64,000 nt of DNA from Lysobacter antibioticus (GTDB lineage: Bacteria; Pseudomonadota; Gammaproteobacteria; Xanthomonadales; Xanthomonadaceae). The translations under genes were made by a program, and so were the position numbers. The stretch covers positions 3,478,992 to 3,542,991 of the forward strand of contig NZ_CP013141.1 of the NCBI RefSeq assembly GCF_001442535.1, written 5' to 3'. The notes below the pieces were generated by a model. The model did not search any database and had not been told where the DNA came from. It saw only the letters and a list, made by a program, of their open reading frames with translations. This document shows, in pieces, positions 17,231 through 26,192 of this stretch; within the stretch, counting starts at the first letter, position 1, and every line of letters begins with the position of its first letter.

Positions 17231-18604
17231 TCAGACCTCCAGGGTCATCCCCGGCCGCGCCAGTTGCACCTCGATGCCGTAGCGCTCGCCTATCTCGCCG
17301 GCCAGCGCTTCGCGCGCCTTGTCTTCGCCGTGGACCAGGGCCAGTTGCGGGCGGCCGCCGATCTGGCCGTACCACTCGATCAGGCCCTTTTGGTCGGTGT
17401 GCGCCGACAGCCCGCCGATGGTGTGGCGCTGCGCGTTGGCGCGGACATCCTTGCCGTGGATGCGCACCCACGGCGCGCCGTCTACTAGGCGCCGGCCGAT
17501 CGTGCCTTCGGCTTGATAGCCGACGAACACCACATGGGTCTGCGGCTTGCCGAGGTTGTGCTTGAAGTGATGCAGGATGCGGCCGGCGTTGGCCATGCCG
17601 GAACCGGCGATGACGATGGCGCCGCGTTCGATGCGGTTGATCGCCATCGATTCTTCGGCGCTCGCGGTCAGGCGCAGGTTCGGCAGCTGGAACGGGTTGG
17701 GTTTGTCCTTCCACACTTGCAGCGCGTCTTCGTCGAACAACTGGGCATGGCGGTCGTAGACACCGACCACCTTGGCCGCCATCGGGCTGTCGAGAAAGAT
17801 CTGCCAGCGCGACAGGTTCCACTCGTCCCAGTACTTGGCGAACCAGTACAGCAGCTCCTGGCTGCGGCCCACCGCGAACGCCGGGATCAACACGTTGCCG
17901 CCATCGTTCCAGGCCTGTTCGAGGATGCGGCCGAGTTCGAGGATGGTTTCGGCGCGGTCTTTGTGCAGGCGGTCGCCGTAGGTCGATTCCATCAGCACCA
18001 GGTCGGCCTGCGCGATCGGCGCGGGGTCGCGCAGGATCGGCGTGCCCTTCGGCCCGATGTCGCCGGAGAACACCAGGGTCCGTCCGTCGGCTCGCAACTC
18101 GACCGCGGAGGAACCGAGGATATGCCCGGCCTCGCGGAATGCGATCTCGATGCCGGGCAGGATCGTGCGCGGGCTGTCGTAGGGCAAGGATTCGACCCGC
18201 TGCATGGTCGCCTCGACGTCTTCGCGCGTATACAGCGGCAACGCTTCGGGCTGTCCCTGCGCGCGCCGGCGGTTGCTGCGCTCGGTTTCGCTTTCGGCGA
18301 TGGACGCCGAATCCAGCAGCATGATGCGCATCAAGTCGGCGGTCGCGGCCTGGGCATAGATCGGCCCGCGGAAACCCCGCCGCACCAGCAAGGGCACGCG
18401 GCCAATGTGGTCGATGTGGGCGTGGCTGATCACCAGCGCGTCCAACGCGGCGACGTCGAAAGCGAAGGGGTCGAAGTTGCGGCGCTCGGCTTCGGGGCTG
18501 CCCTGGATCATGCCGCAGTCGAGCAAGATGCGATGGCCGCCGGCCTCGACCTCGTGCAGGGAACCGGTGACTTCGCCGGCCGCGCCGTGGAAATGGACTC
18601 GCAT
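17231..18604 (-). CDS. MBL-fold/beta-CASP metallo-hydrolase (RNA-processing type)
   Basis: A 457-residue cytoplasmic protein. The metallo-beta-lactamase motif SHAHIDHIGRVP is near residues 62-73. AGHILGSS and FSGDIGPKGTP supply further metal ligands. A beta-CASP insert follows (DSPMAAKVVGVY) and the C-terminus has an RMMBL region (VGYQAEGTIGRRL, HTIGGLSAHTDQKGL, LVHGEDKAREAL). This is the architecture of RNases related to archaeal CPSF and bacterial MBL RNases, which cut RNA with two zinc ions. The start at 18604 is favoured by GGAG about ten bases upstream and by MRVHFHGAAGEVTGS, the family start; the longer frame from 18910 has no family match. It stands alone. Confidence 0.85.
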   Translation of the reverse strand: MRVHFHGAAGEVTGSLHEVEAGGHRILLDCGMIQGSPEAERRNFDPFAFDVAALDALVISHAHIDHIGRVPLLVRRGFRGPIYAQAATADLMRIMLLDSASIAESETERSNRRRAQGQPEALPLYTREDVEATMQRVESLPYDSPRTILPGIEIAFREAGHILGSSAVELRADGRTLVFSGDIGPKGTPILRDPAPIAQADLVLMESTYGDRLHKDRAETILELGRILEQAWNDGGNVLIPAFAVGRSQELLYWFAKYWDEWNLSRWQIFLDSPMAAKVVGVYDRHAQLFDEDALQVWKDKPNPFQLPNLRLTASAEESMAINRIERGAIVIAGSGMANAGRILHHFKHNLGKPQTHVVFVGYQAEGTIGRRLVDGAPWVRIHGKDVRANAQRHTIGGLSAHTDQKGLIEWYGQIGGRPQLALVHGEDKAREALAGEIGERYGIEVQLARPGMTLEV

Positions 18605-18933
18605 GCAATGGGCTCCGCAGCTATCGACAAAGGCGAACGCTAGCACGGCCCCTGCGAAGGTCCCTGCCTGCGATCTGCACGCAAGCACCGCATCCGGCGG
18701 ATCGCCGCGGATCGCCGTCCTGGGCTCGAATCGCTGGACTCGGCGCAGCGGCCACACAAACCGGGCAAAACTGAACGAATTCGCGCCACCCCACATGACC
18801 TTCGACACCCTTCCCGGCCCCGGAACGGGACTATCGTCCGCCCGTGATCCGGGCAAGACCGTGCAGCGCCGGTCCGAAATCCGCCACACTCCCGATTCGT
18901 ATTTCGCCAACGCCTTTCCGGCTGGAGTCCGCT
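18605..18933. other. Divergent intergenic region
   Basis: These 329 bases lie between the MBL gene and the first M13 peptidase gene. They must hold both promoters. The GGAG at 18923-18926 supports the GTG start at 18934. No operator-like repeat is seen. Confidence 0.5.
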
Positions 18934-21042
18934 GTGACCTTCAAAAAACCGCAAGTCCTGCTGTTGTCCCTCGCTATCGCCACGGTCGTGGCCGCCTGCG
19001 GCAAGCAGGAAACCCCTGCCCCGACCGCGCCGGCCGCCGCCGACAAGCCGGCCGAAACCAGCGCGCTGAAGCTCGACGAGAGCAAGCTGCCGCCGGTCAA
19101 CCGCTTCGTCGTCGCCGACCTGGACACCGCCAAGGACGCCTGCACCGACTTCGGCGGATACGTCAACGGCAAGTGGCTCGCCGCCAACGCCATCCCGGGC
19201 GACCGCACTTCGTGGGGCGCTTTCGAAATGCTCGATGAGCGTTCCACCGCGGTGCAGCGCCAGATCGCCGAACAAGCGGCGGCGGACAGCAAGGCCACCG
19301 GCGTGGAGAAGATCGTCGGCGACCTGTGGTCGACCGGCATGGACGCGGCCAAGATCAACGCCCAGGGCCTGGAGCCGCTGAAGGGCGACCTGGCCAAGAT
19401 CGACACGCTCGACAGCGCCGAGAAGATCGCCGACTACCTGCGCAGCTCCGCCGCCACCGGCGACAACCCGCTGTTCGGCTTCGGCGCCGAAGCCGACTTC
19501 AAGGATTCGGCCAACAACATCGCTTACGCATCGCAGGGCGGCCTGGGCCTGCCGGACACGCCGTACTACTCCGACGCCAAGCACAAGGACAAGCTCGCCG
19601 CGTACGAGGCCCACATCGCCAAGGTACTCGAGCTCGGCGGCACGCCGGCGGCCGACGCCGCCAAGCAGGCCAAGGACGTGATCTCGTTCGAGACCCGCCT
19701 GGCCAAGGCCTCGAAGTCGCGCGAAGAGCTGTCGCGCGACGTCTCGCTGTACTACAACCCGGTCAGCCCGGCCGACGCCGACAAGCTGACGCCGAACTTC
19801 TCCTGGACCAAGTTCTTCGAGTCGCAGGGCGTGGCCCTGCCGAAGATGTTCTCGCTCGCGGTGCCGGCCTTCCACCAGGAAGTCAGCAAGATGATCGGCG
19901 AAGTCCCGGCCGAACAGTGGAAGGCCTACCTGCGCTTCCACGCCATCGATGGCGCCTCGCCGTACCTGTCGGACGCCTTCGTCGAAGAGAACTTCAACTT
20001 CTACAGCAAGACCCTGCGCGGCCAGAAGGAACTGAAGGAACGCGGCAAGCGCGTGCTCGACACCATCGAAGGCCAGGCCGGCGAAGCGCTGGGCCAGATG
20101 TACGTCAAGGTGGCCTTCACTCCGGAATCCAAGGAGCGCATGCAGACCCTGGTCAAGAACCTCAGCGAAGCCCTCAAGGTGCGCATCGAGAACCTGGCCT
20201 GGATGAGCGCCGACACCAAGAAGAAGGCGATCGAGAAGTGGGCCAGCTTCACGCCCAAGATCGGTTACCCGGACAAGTGGCGCGACTGGAACGGCCTGGC
20301 GACCAGCCGCGACAGCTACTACGCCAACGTCAAGGCGGCCAACGAGTTCAACTACAAGTGGAACCTGGGCAAGATCGGCAAGCCGGTCGACAAGACCGAA
20401 TGGGGCATGCCGCCGCAGATGGTCAACGCCTACTACAACCCGCTGCAGAACGAGATCGTGTTCCCGGCCGCGATCCTGCAGCCGCCGTTCTTCGATCCGA
20501 AGGCCGACGACGCCACCAACTACGGCGGCATCGGCGCGGTGATCGGCCACGAGATGACCCACGGTTACGACGACCAGGGTTCGCGTTTCGGACCCACCGG
20601 CAATATGGAAGTGTGGTGGGCGCCGAGCGACGCCAAGGCGTTCTCGGGCCTGACCGACAAGCTGATCCAGCAGTTCAACGCCTATGAAGCCGCCCCGGGC
20701 CAGCACGTCAACGGCAAGCACACCCTCGGCGAGAACATCGCCGACCTCGGCGGCCTGGCCACGGCCTACGACGCGATGAAGAAGGCCGCCGGCGACACCC
20801 CGGACCCGAAGACCGACGGTTTCACCCGCGACCAGCGCTTCTTCCTCAACTGGGCGACGGTGTGGCGCCGCAACTTCACCGCCGAAGAGATGAAGGTGCG
20901 TCTGCAGACCGACGAACACGCCCTGGCCAACTTCCGCGCGATCGGCGCGCCGTCGAACCTGCCGGCCTTCGCCGCCGCGTTCTCGTGCAAGCCGGGCCAG
21001 CCGATGGTCCGCGAGGGCGACAAGCAGGTGGTGATCTGGTGA
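18934..21042 (+). CDS. M13-family zinc metallopeptidase lipoprotein (PepO/neprilysin type)
   Basis: A 702-residue lipoprotein. Its signal sequence ends in the lipobox VVAACG, so Cys becomes lipidated and the enzyme is held at a membrane facing the periplasm. After a Pro/Ala-rich linker come the M13 N-terminal and catalytic domains. NAYYNP binds the substrate backbone, HEMTHGYDDQG at 539-549 has the two zinc histidines and catalytic Glu, and ENIADLGGL at 600-608 has the third zinc ligand. It would cut oligopeptides. The start is GTG at 18934, with GGAG 7 bases upstream; the ATG at 18844 would put 30 residues before the signal peptide. A terminator follows at 21093. Confidence 0.92.
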   Translation: MTFKKPQVLLLSLAIATVVAACGKQETPAPTAPAAADKPAETSALKLDESKLPPVNRFVVADLDTAKDACTDFGGYVNGKWLAANAIPGDRTSWGAFEMLDERSTAVQRQIAEQAAADSKATGVEKIVGDLWSTGMDAAKINAQGLEPLKGDLAKIDTLDSAEKIADYLRSSAATGDNPLFGFGAEADFKDSANNIAYASQGGLGLPDTPYYSDAKHKDKLAAYEAHIAKVLELGGTPAADAAKQAKDVISFETRLAKASKSREELSRDVSLYYNPVSPADADKLTPNFSWTKFFESQGVALPKMFSLAVPAFHQEVSKMIGEVPAEQWKAYLRFHAIDGASPYLSDAFVEENFNFYSKTLRGQKELKERGKRVLDTIEGQAGEALGQMYVKVAFTPESKERMQTLVKNLSEALKVRIENLAWMSADTKKKAIEKWASFTPKIGYPDKWRDWNGLATSRDSYYANVKAANEFNYKWNLGKIGKPVDKTEWGMPPQMVNAYYNPLQNEIVFPAAILQPPFFDPKADDATNYGGIGAVIGHEMTHGYDDQGSRFGPTGNMEVWWAPSDAKAFSGLTDKLIQQFNAYEAAPGQHVNGKHTLGENIADLGGLATAYDAMKKAAGDTPDPKTDGFTRDQRFFLNWATVWRRNFTAEEMKVRLQTDEHALANFRAIGAPSNLPAFAAAFSCKPGQPMVREGDKQVVIW

Positions 21043-21349
21043 TCCATCGCGGCGCGGCCCGAGGGCCGCGCCGCAACCGAGATGCGGAACGAAAGGCCCG
21101 GGATTCCCGGGCCTTTTTTCTTGGCTGAAGCCCTCATCCGGCCTGCGGCCACCTTCTCCGGCTCCGGCAAACGGGTGAGCGGAGGCCGCTCGCGAGCCAT
21201 CGGCCCGCGCGCTCGCGAACGCGAGGCGTTCGGGCCAAGGCACAGGTGGGGGGTGAGGGCCATCGGCCAGTCCTCCCAACCGCCAAACCCGTTCATCGCC
21301 GTCACCGACGCAGTTGTTAAACTCCCGCATCCCCAGGATGGAATACGCG
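21043..21349. other. Intergenic region with terminator and CCCTCA-type repeat
   Basis: Between the two M13 genes lie the terminator at 21093-21119 and, at about 21129-21275, a repeat of the type CCCTCATCC-GGCC-CACCTTCTCC ... GGGTGAGGGC, an imperfect inverted repeat common between xanthomonad genes. Only the AGGATGGA at 21335-21342 bears on the next start. Confidence 0.6.
21092..21119 (+). terminator. Intrinsic terminator of the first M13 gene
   Basis: A 10-bp stem (AAGGCCCGGG / CCCGGGCCTT), loop ATT, followed by six T. It starts 51 bases after the stop codon. Confidence 0.9.
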
Positions 21350-23365
21350 ATGTCGACCCTACGCCCGCTTGCCTGCGCCCTCGCCCTCAGCCTGATTGCC
21401 GGCCTGGCCTCGCCGACCGCCGATGCCGCCAAGAAGAAGGCCGCCGCCAAGCCCAAGGCGCCCGCCGCCGCATCGGCCTGCAGCGACTTCTATGCCAGCG
21501 CCAACGGCGACTGGCTGCGCAGCAACCCCTTGTCCGGCGCCGGTTCGGTGTCCTCGCTGGAAACCCTCGCCGCCAATGCGCGCAAGCAGCAGCTGGAACT
21601 GCTCAACAGCGCCATGACCGCGCCGCAGGGCAACGTGCAGAAGCTGCTCGGCGACTTCTGGGCCAGCGGCCTGGACGAAGCCGCGGTCGAGCGCGACGGC
21701 GCGCAGCCGATCGCCCCGCTGCTGGGCCGTATCAACGCGATCAAGAAGGCCAAGGAAATCCCGGCCTCGATCGCCGCGCTGCATCAGGTCGGTATCCCGG
21801 TCGCCTTCAACTTCGGCGCCGACATCGACCTGCAGGACCTGGAACGCCACATCGGCTATTTCAGCCAGGGCGGCCTCGGCCTGCCCGACCCGGCCTATTA
21901 CACCCGCACCGACGCCGATACCCGTCAGTTGCTCGGCCACTACAACAACTACGTGCAGAAGATCCTGACCCTGACCGGCACGTCCAAGGACCAACTGGCG
22001 GCCGAGTCGCTGTTCGTGATCGATCTGGAAACCCGCATCGCCCGCGCCTCCAAATCGTTGCCGGACCTGCGCGACCCGCGCGCCAACTACGCCCCGGTCG
22101 CGGTCGCCACCCTGGCCAAGCAGTACAAGAACCTGCAGCTGGGCGCCTTCCTCAAGGCCCAGGGCGTCACCGACGACAGCGTCTCGCTGGCAAACCCGCA
22201 ATTGTTCGCCGAACTCGACAAGCTGCTCGGCAGCCTCAAGCCGGACCAGTGGAAGACCTATCTGCGCTGGCGCGTCGGCGATTCGATGGCGCCGTACCTG
22301 GCCAAGCCGTTCCGCGACGCCGAATTCGAGTTCCGCGGCCGCGTGCTGCGCGGGCATGCCGCGCCGGCGCCCCGTCAGCAGGCCGTGCTCGACGCGATCA
22401 CCCTCGCCGCCGGCCCGATGGTCGGCCACGAATACGCCGCGCGTTATCTGCCGGCCGCCACCGATGCGCGCGCCGAACAGATCGCCGCCCAGTTGCGCGA
22501 CGCCTTGGGCAAGGCCATCGACGCCGACACCCGTTTCAGCGAGGCGGTCAAGCACGAAGCCCGCGCCAAGCTCGGCAAGCTCAAGATCGAAGTCGGCACG
22601 CCCAAGCGCGATCTCGACTACAGCGTGCAGCCGATGGGCCGCGGCAGCTTCGGCAGCAACATGCTGATCGCCTCGACCTGGCGCCACCGCGAGGAAATGA
22701 AGCGGATCGGTCGCGGCAACGCCGACCGTCGCTGGGACGTGCTGCCGCAGGAGCCGTCGCTGGCCTACGACATCGCCCAGAACCGCTTGATCGTGACCGC
22801 GGCGATGCTGCAGGCGCCGGTGCTCGACATGAGCAAGCCCGAGGCCGCGCAGTACGGCTCCTACGGCGCCCTGGTCGGCGCCGAGTTGACCCACGGCTTC
22901 GACAGCCGCGGCCGCTACGTCAACGCCAAACAGGAAGTGCGCGACTGGTGGACCCCGGCCGAAGTCTCGGCCTGGGACTCGCTCGCCGGCCGCGTCGCCG
23001 CGCAGTACGGCGCCGAGCCCTATCCGGGCCTCAACGGGGTCAAGGTCAACGGCAATCAGGTCCGCGAAGTCGCGATCGCCGACCAGGCCGGCGTCGAACT
23101 GGCATGGTCGGCGTTCCGCGCCGCGTCGCCGGCGGCGAGCAAGGACGCCGACCAGGCCTTCTTCCGCGCCTGGGCCGGCCTGTGGGCGCAGCAGCTGAGC
23201 CCGGAAGTCGCGGCGCAGCGTTCGGCCGCCGGCATCCATGCCCCGGGCCAGTGGCGCACCAACGTGCCGCTGTCGAACCTCGCCGCCTTCGGCGAGACTT
23301 TCGGCTGCAAGGCCGGCACCGCGATGCAGCGCAAGCCCGACCAACAGATCAAGGTGTTTCCCTGA
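21350..23365 (+). CDS. M13-peptidase-like protein lacking zinc ligands (probable pseudoenzyme)
   Basis: A 671-residue exported protein with a signal peptide (about 1-25, cut near TADA) and no lipobox. It is collinear with the M13 enzyme encoded just upstream (YFSQGGLGLPDPAYY, RIARASKS, MLQAPVLD, AAFGETFGCK). The zinc motif HExxH reads AELTH at 511-515, so the first histidine is alanine. The ENxAD motif reads VAIAD at 574-578, so the third ligand Glu is valine. NAYYNP is also lost (LAYDIA). The fold should remain but not zinc-dependent catalysis. AGGATGGA 7 bases upstream favours the ATG at 21350; ATG 21338 and TTG 21314 are alternatives. It probably arose by tandem duplication. Confidence 0.85.
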   Translation: MSTLRPLACALALSLIAGLASPTADAAKKKAAAKPKAPAAASACSDFYASANGDWLRSNPLSGAGSVSSLETLAANARKQQLELLNSAMTAPQGNVQKLLGDFWASGLDEAAVERDGAQPIAPLLGRINAIKKAKEIPASIAALHQVGIPVAFNFGADIDLQDLERHIGYFSQGGLGLPDPAYYTRTDADTRQLLGHYNNYVQKILTLTGTSKDQLAAESLFVIDLETRIARASKSLPDLRDPRANYAPVAVATLAKQYKNLQLGAFLKAQGVTDDSVSLANPQLFAELDKLLGSLKPDQWKTYLRWRVGDSMAPYLAKPFRDAEFEFRGRVLRGHAAPAPRQQAVLDAITLAAGPMVGHEYAARYLPAATDARAEQIAAQLRDALGKAIDADTRFSEAVKHEARAKLGKLKIEVGTPKRDLDYSVQPMGRGSFGSNMLIASTWRHREEMKRIGRGNADRRWDVLPQEPSLAYDIAQNRLIVTAAMLQAPVLDMSKPEAAQYGSYGALVGAELTHGFDSRGRYVNAKQEVRDWWTPAEVSAWDSLAGRVAAQYGAEPYPGLNGVKVNGNQVREVAIADQAGVELAWSAFRAASPAASKDADQAFFRAWAGLWAQQLSPEVAAQRSAAGIHAPGQWRTNVPLSNLAAFGETFGCKAGTAMQRKPDQQIKVFP

Positions 23366-23400
23366 TCGAGGCGGCACGCAGCGAATCGCGATGAGCTATA

Positions 23401-23434
23401 ACGAAAAAGCCCGGCGCAAGCCGGGCTTTTTCGT
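23401..23434. terminator. Bidirectional terminator between convergent genes
   Basis: A perfect 15-bp stem (ACGAAAAAGCCCGGC / GCCGGGCTTTTTCGT) closed by a GCAA tetraloop, with five T on both strands. It separates the M13-like gene from the minus-strand bpX6-like gene. Confidence 0.92.
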
Positions 23435-23456
23435 TGCCTGCCGTGGCCGCGCAAAC

Positions 23457-26192
23457 TCAGAGCAAGGACAGCCCGTGCACTTGCGTGCGCTGGGTGTCGA
23501 TGTCCAACACCCGGCCCTGGTCGTCGTACAACAGCAGGCGACCGTCCTGCTCGCGCACCGACACCGCCGCGCCGTACGGCCAGTCGATCGCCGCCAGCGA
23601 GGCCGCGTCGTTGAAGCGGACCAAGTGGAAGCGCATCGCCTCCTCGCCGTACAGGCCGACCAGGAAACCGTTGGCGAGCGACTTGATGCTGCAGTCGCGC
23701 AGCTTGCCGAGTGCATGCGCGGACAGGTGTACGCTGCGCCGGTAGTTCGACCACGAATACGCCAGCCGCATGCCGTCGTCGTCGGCCGAAACATCGAGCA
23801 ATTGCGCGCCGGTGATCGGGTGCAGCCGCAGGCGTTGCTCCAGGCTCTCTGGCACGGCGTCGCGCGAGCGCAGCGAGCGCCGCGGCAAGCGGTAATGCCA
23901 GCAACTCGCGCCGCGCGCGTCCTGGATCAGGAACAACTCGTCGGCGGCGAAATACTCGGCCGCGATCACCCGGCTGTTGGGCTCGCTGACGCTCCACAGC
24001 ACGTCCAGCGACGGCCGCGCCGCGTCGACCACCAGCAGGCGGTCGTTCGACACCAGCGACCAGGCGATGCCGTCGTAGCGATCGGCGGCGAACTGGATCG
24101 GCATCACCCCGAGGTCGGCGATCTCATGGTGGGCCAGATCCAGCCGTGCGATGCGCGACACCGCCTCACGCGGTGCGATCGCCAGCGCGACTTGCAGGCT
24201 GTCGGCGATCGCTAGCTTGTAGGCCGGCACCGCATAGCGGCGGACGCTGCGGCCGTGACGGTCGATCACCGCGACACCGGCTTCGCCGAGCGCGGCGAGA
24301 TAACGGCCCTCGCCGATGGCGACGACGTCGTGCGCGGTATGCAGCCCGGCCGCGGGCGCCTGCCAGCGTTGCTCGCCCTGGCTCTCCCAGAGCTTGCGCC
24401 CGGCCACCGCCGGCACGCCCCACGCGGGCAGATCGGCGCGCAGCCAAGGGTCGCCGGACAACTTCAGCAGACGCTCCAAGTGCTGACGATCGAGGGCGTT
24501 CGCGCAAGCGGCGCGATCGGCCGCGAGCGCGGGCAACACGCGGGTGGCGAGCATGCGCACGGCCTTGCCGCTGCTTTTGGACGCCAGCAGCGCTTCGGCC
24601 AGGGCCGCGCGCGGCAACGGCGGCGACGCCGGATCGGCCAGGGTCGCGATGCGCTCGGCGTAGTGTTCGATCGTGTCGGGCAGCAGACTCGCGCGCTGCA
24701 CCAGGGCGCGCGCCGACAATTCGTCGCCGGCGGCCTCGGCCGCGAGCAACCAGCGTCCGGCCTGGTCGCGCAGTTCCGGCTCGGGCCAGACCGCATCGAC
24801 CGCAGCCAGCCACTGCCCGCGCTCGACCAGCGCCTGGCCCCATTCGCCGCGCAGCCTGCGTGCGTGCTCGGGGTGATCTTTTTCCAGCATCGCGATCGCC
24901 GCGGCGAAGGCATTGTCGCGACGCGCGACCAGGATCGCGCGCTCGCTGTCGCCGGACAGCATCAACAAACGGATGATGGTTTCCGCCGGCATGTCCCAGC
25001 TCAGCGCAAGCTCGGCCGCCTGCGCGTGACGCTGGTGGCGCACCAGATAATCCAGTGCTTCCTGGCGTGCGTTGAGCAGTTCGGCGAGCACGAATACGGC
25101 TTCGTCGATCTGGCCCTGGCGATCGAGTTTGTCGAAGGCCTGGCGATAGAGTTTGCGCAGGTGCTCGCGCTCGTAGTCGCCGAGGTTGATGTCGGTCGCG
25201 ACCTGACGCTCGCCGCCGAGGCTGAGGTCGCCGCGCCGGCCCGGCGTGCCGAAGGCCTGGCCCAGCGAATCGCCACGGCCGTCGATCGGCAAGGCATTAC
25301 GCAACGCCTCGCCGAGATCGCCTTTTTCGAACTGCGCCATCATCCGGCGCAGGTAGGCGCCCTGGCGCATGCCGATCAGTTTCGAAGCGCGGCTCGCCAT
25401 CGCGAAACGCACCAAGGCCGAGCGCCAGGCCTGCGGCGCGCGCGGCGCCGATCGTGCGCGCAGGGTAGCGGCGGCACCGTTGCGCGCCTGGGTGCCGGCG
25501 TGACCGCCGCGCGCCTGCGCCGGCTCGCCCGACAAGCCCGGAAAACGCCGCAGCAGCCAGTCCGCCATGCCGTCGCGGGTGCCGGTGACGCGTTCGCGCA
25601 AGCTCGGCGGCGCATCGGCGCCCACACCGCCACGCGCACGGCGCAAGAACTCGCCCTGCTCCTTGCTCGGCGGCGGAATACGGTCGCCGAGCACTTCGCG
25701 CACGCGCTTGCCGGCGAGCCGGTCGTGACGCGTCGGGCGCAGGCTCAGGCGGCCGTCGTAGGTGTCGTGCAGGGCGTAGTCGTCGATGTCGATGACCAGC
25801 GAAGGGTCCAGCGCCTGCGCCTGGGCGAAGTGCAGCGGCTGCAATCGTCCGCCGACCACCAGTTGCACGTCGGCCGGCGCCAGCGCGGCGAGCTCGTCGG
25901 CGGTCAGCGGCCCCGCGTACAGGCCGTGCGCACCGATGCGGCATAACGGCACGCCGGCCGCCTCGCTGCATTGCATCGGCCGCGCCTGATCGAAACAGAG
26001 CACGTCGCCATCGTCGAAACGCCAGGCTCGGCAACCCATCGTCCAGGCTTGCAGAATGCGTTCGGCGCGCCGCTCCGGCGCCAGCCAGTCGGCGCCGAAC
26101 CACAGCCCCGCCACCGGCTGCCAGCCTCGCCAGACCGGGTGGCGCACGGCCGTATCGGCCTGCGCCCCCGCATTGGTATTCGTTTCAGCCAT
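23457..26192 (-). CDS. bpX6-like and beta-propeller protein of a MoxR-vWA ternary system
   Basis: A 911-residue soluble protein. The N-terminus (about 1-150) begins with HPVWRGWQPVAGLWFGADW, typical of the bpX6 domain of MoxR-vWA-beta-propeller systems. An Arg/Ala-rich linker follows, then a helical-repeat middle (about 270-570, with YEREHLRKLYRQAFDKLDRQG and RHAQAAELALSWDMP). The last 300 residues form repeating beta blades (VVAIGEGRYLAALGEAGVAV, DGRLLLYDDQGRVLDI), consistent with a propeller. No enzyme motif is seen. Its ATG overlaps the end of the vWA gene by 8 bases, so it is the last gene of the leftward operon MoxR/bpX5/vWA/bpX6. It probably acts as a scaffold or recognition subunit. 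The bpX6 assignment is from memory of the family. Confidence 0.78.
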   Translation of the reverse strand: MAETNTNAGAQADTAVRHPVWRGWQPVAGLWFGADWLAPERRAERILQAWTMGCRAWRFDDGDVLCFDQARPMQCSEAAGVPLCRIGAHGLYAGPLTADELAALAPADVQLVVGGRLQPLHFAQAQALDPSLVIDIDDYALHDTYDGRLSLRPTRHDRLAGKRVREVLGDRIPPPSKEQGEFLRRARGGVGADAPPSLRERVTGTRDGMADWLLRRFPGLSGEPAQARGGHAGTQARNGAAATLRARSAPRAPQAWRSALVRFAMASRASKLIGMRQGAYLRRMMAQFEKGDLGEALRNALPIDGRGDSLGQAFGTPGRRGDLSLGGERQVATDINLGDYEREHLRKLYRQAFDKLDRQGQIDEAVFVLAELLNARQEALDYLVRHQRHAQAAELALSWDMPAETIIRLLMLSGDSERAILVARRDNAFAAAIAMLEKDHPEHARRLRGEWGQALVERGQWLAAVDAVWPEPELRDQAGRWLLAAEAAGDELSARALVQRASLLPDTIEHYAERIATLADPASPPLPRAALAEALLASKSSGKAVRMLATRVLPALAADRAACANALDRQHLERLLKLSGDPWLRADLPAWGVPAVAGRKLWESQGEQRWQAPAAGLHTAHDVVAIGEGRYLAALGEAGVAVIDRHGRSVRRYAVPAYKLAIADSLQVALAIAPREAVSRIARLDLAHHEIADLGVMPIQFAADRYDGIAWSLVSNDRLLVVDAARPSLDVLWSVSEPNSRVIAAEYFAADELFLIQDARGASCWHYRLPRRSLRSRDAVPESLEQRLRLHPITGAQLLDVSADDDGMRLAYSWSNYRRSVHLSAHALGKLRDCSIKSLANGFLVGLYGEEAMRFHLVRFNDAASLAAIDWPYGAAVSVREQDGRLLLYDDQGRVLDIDTQRTQVHGLSLL

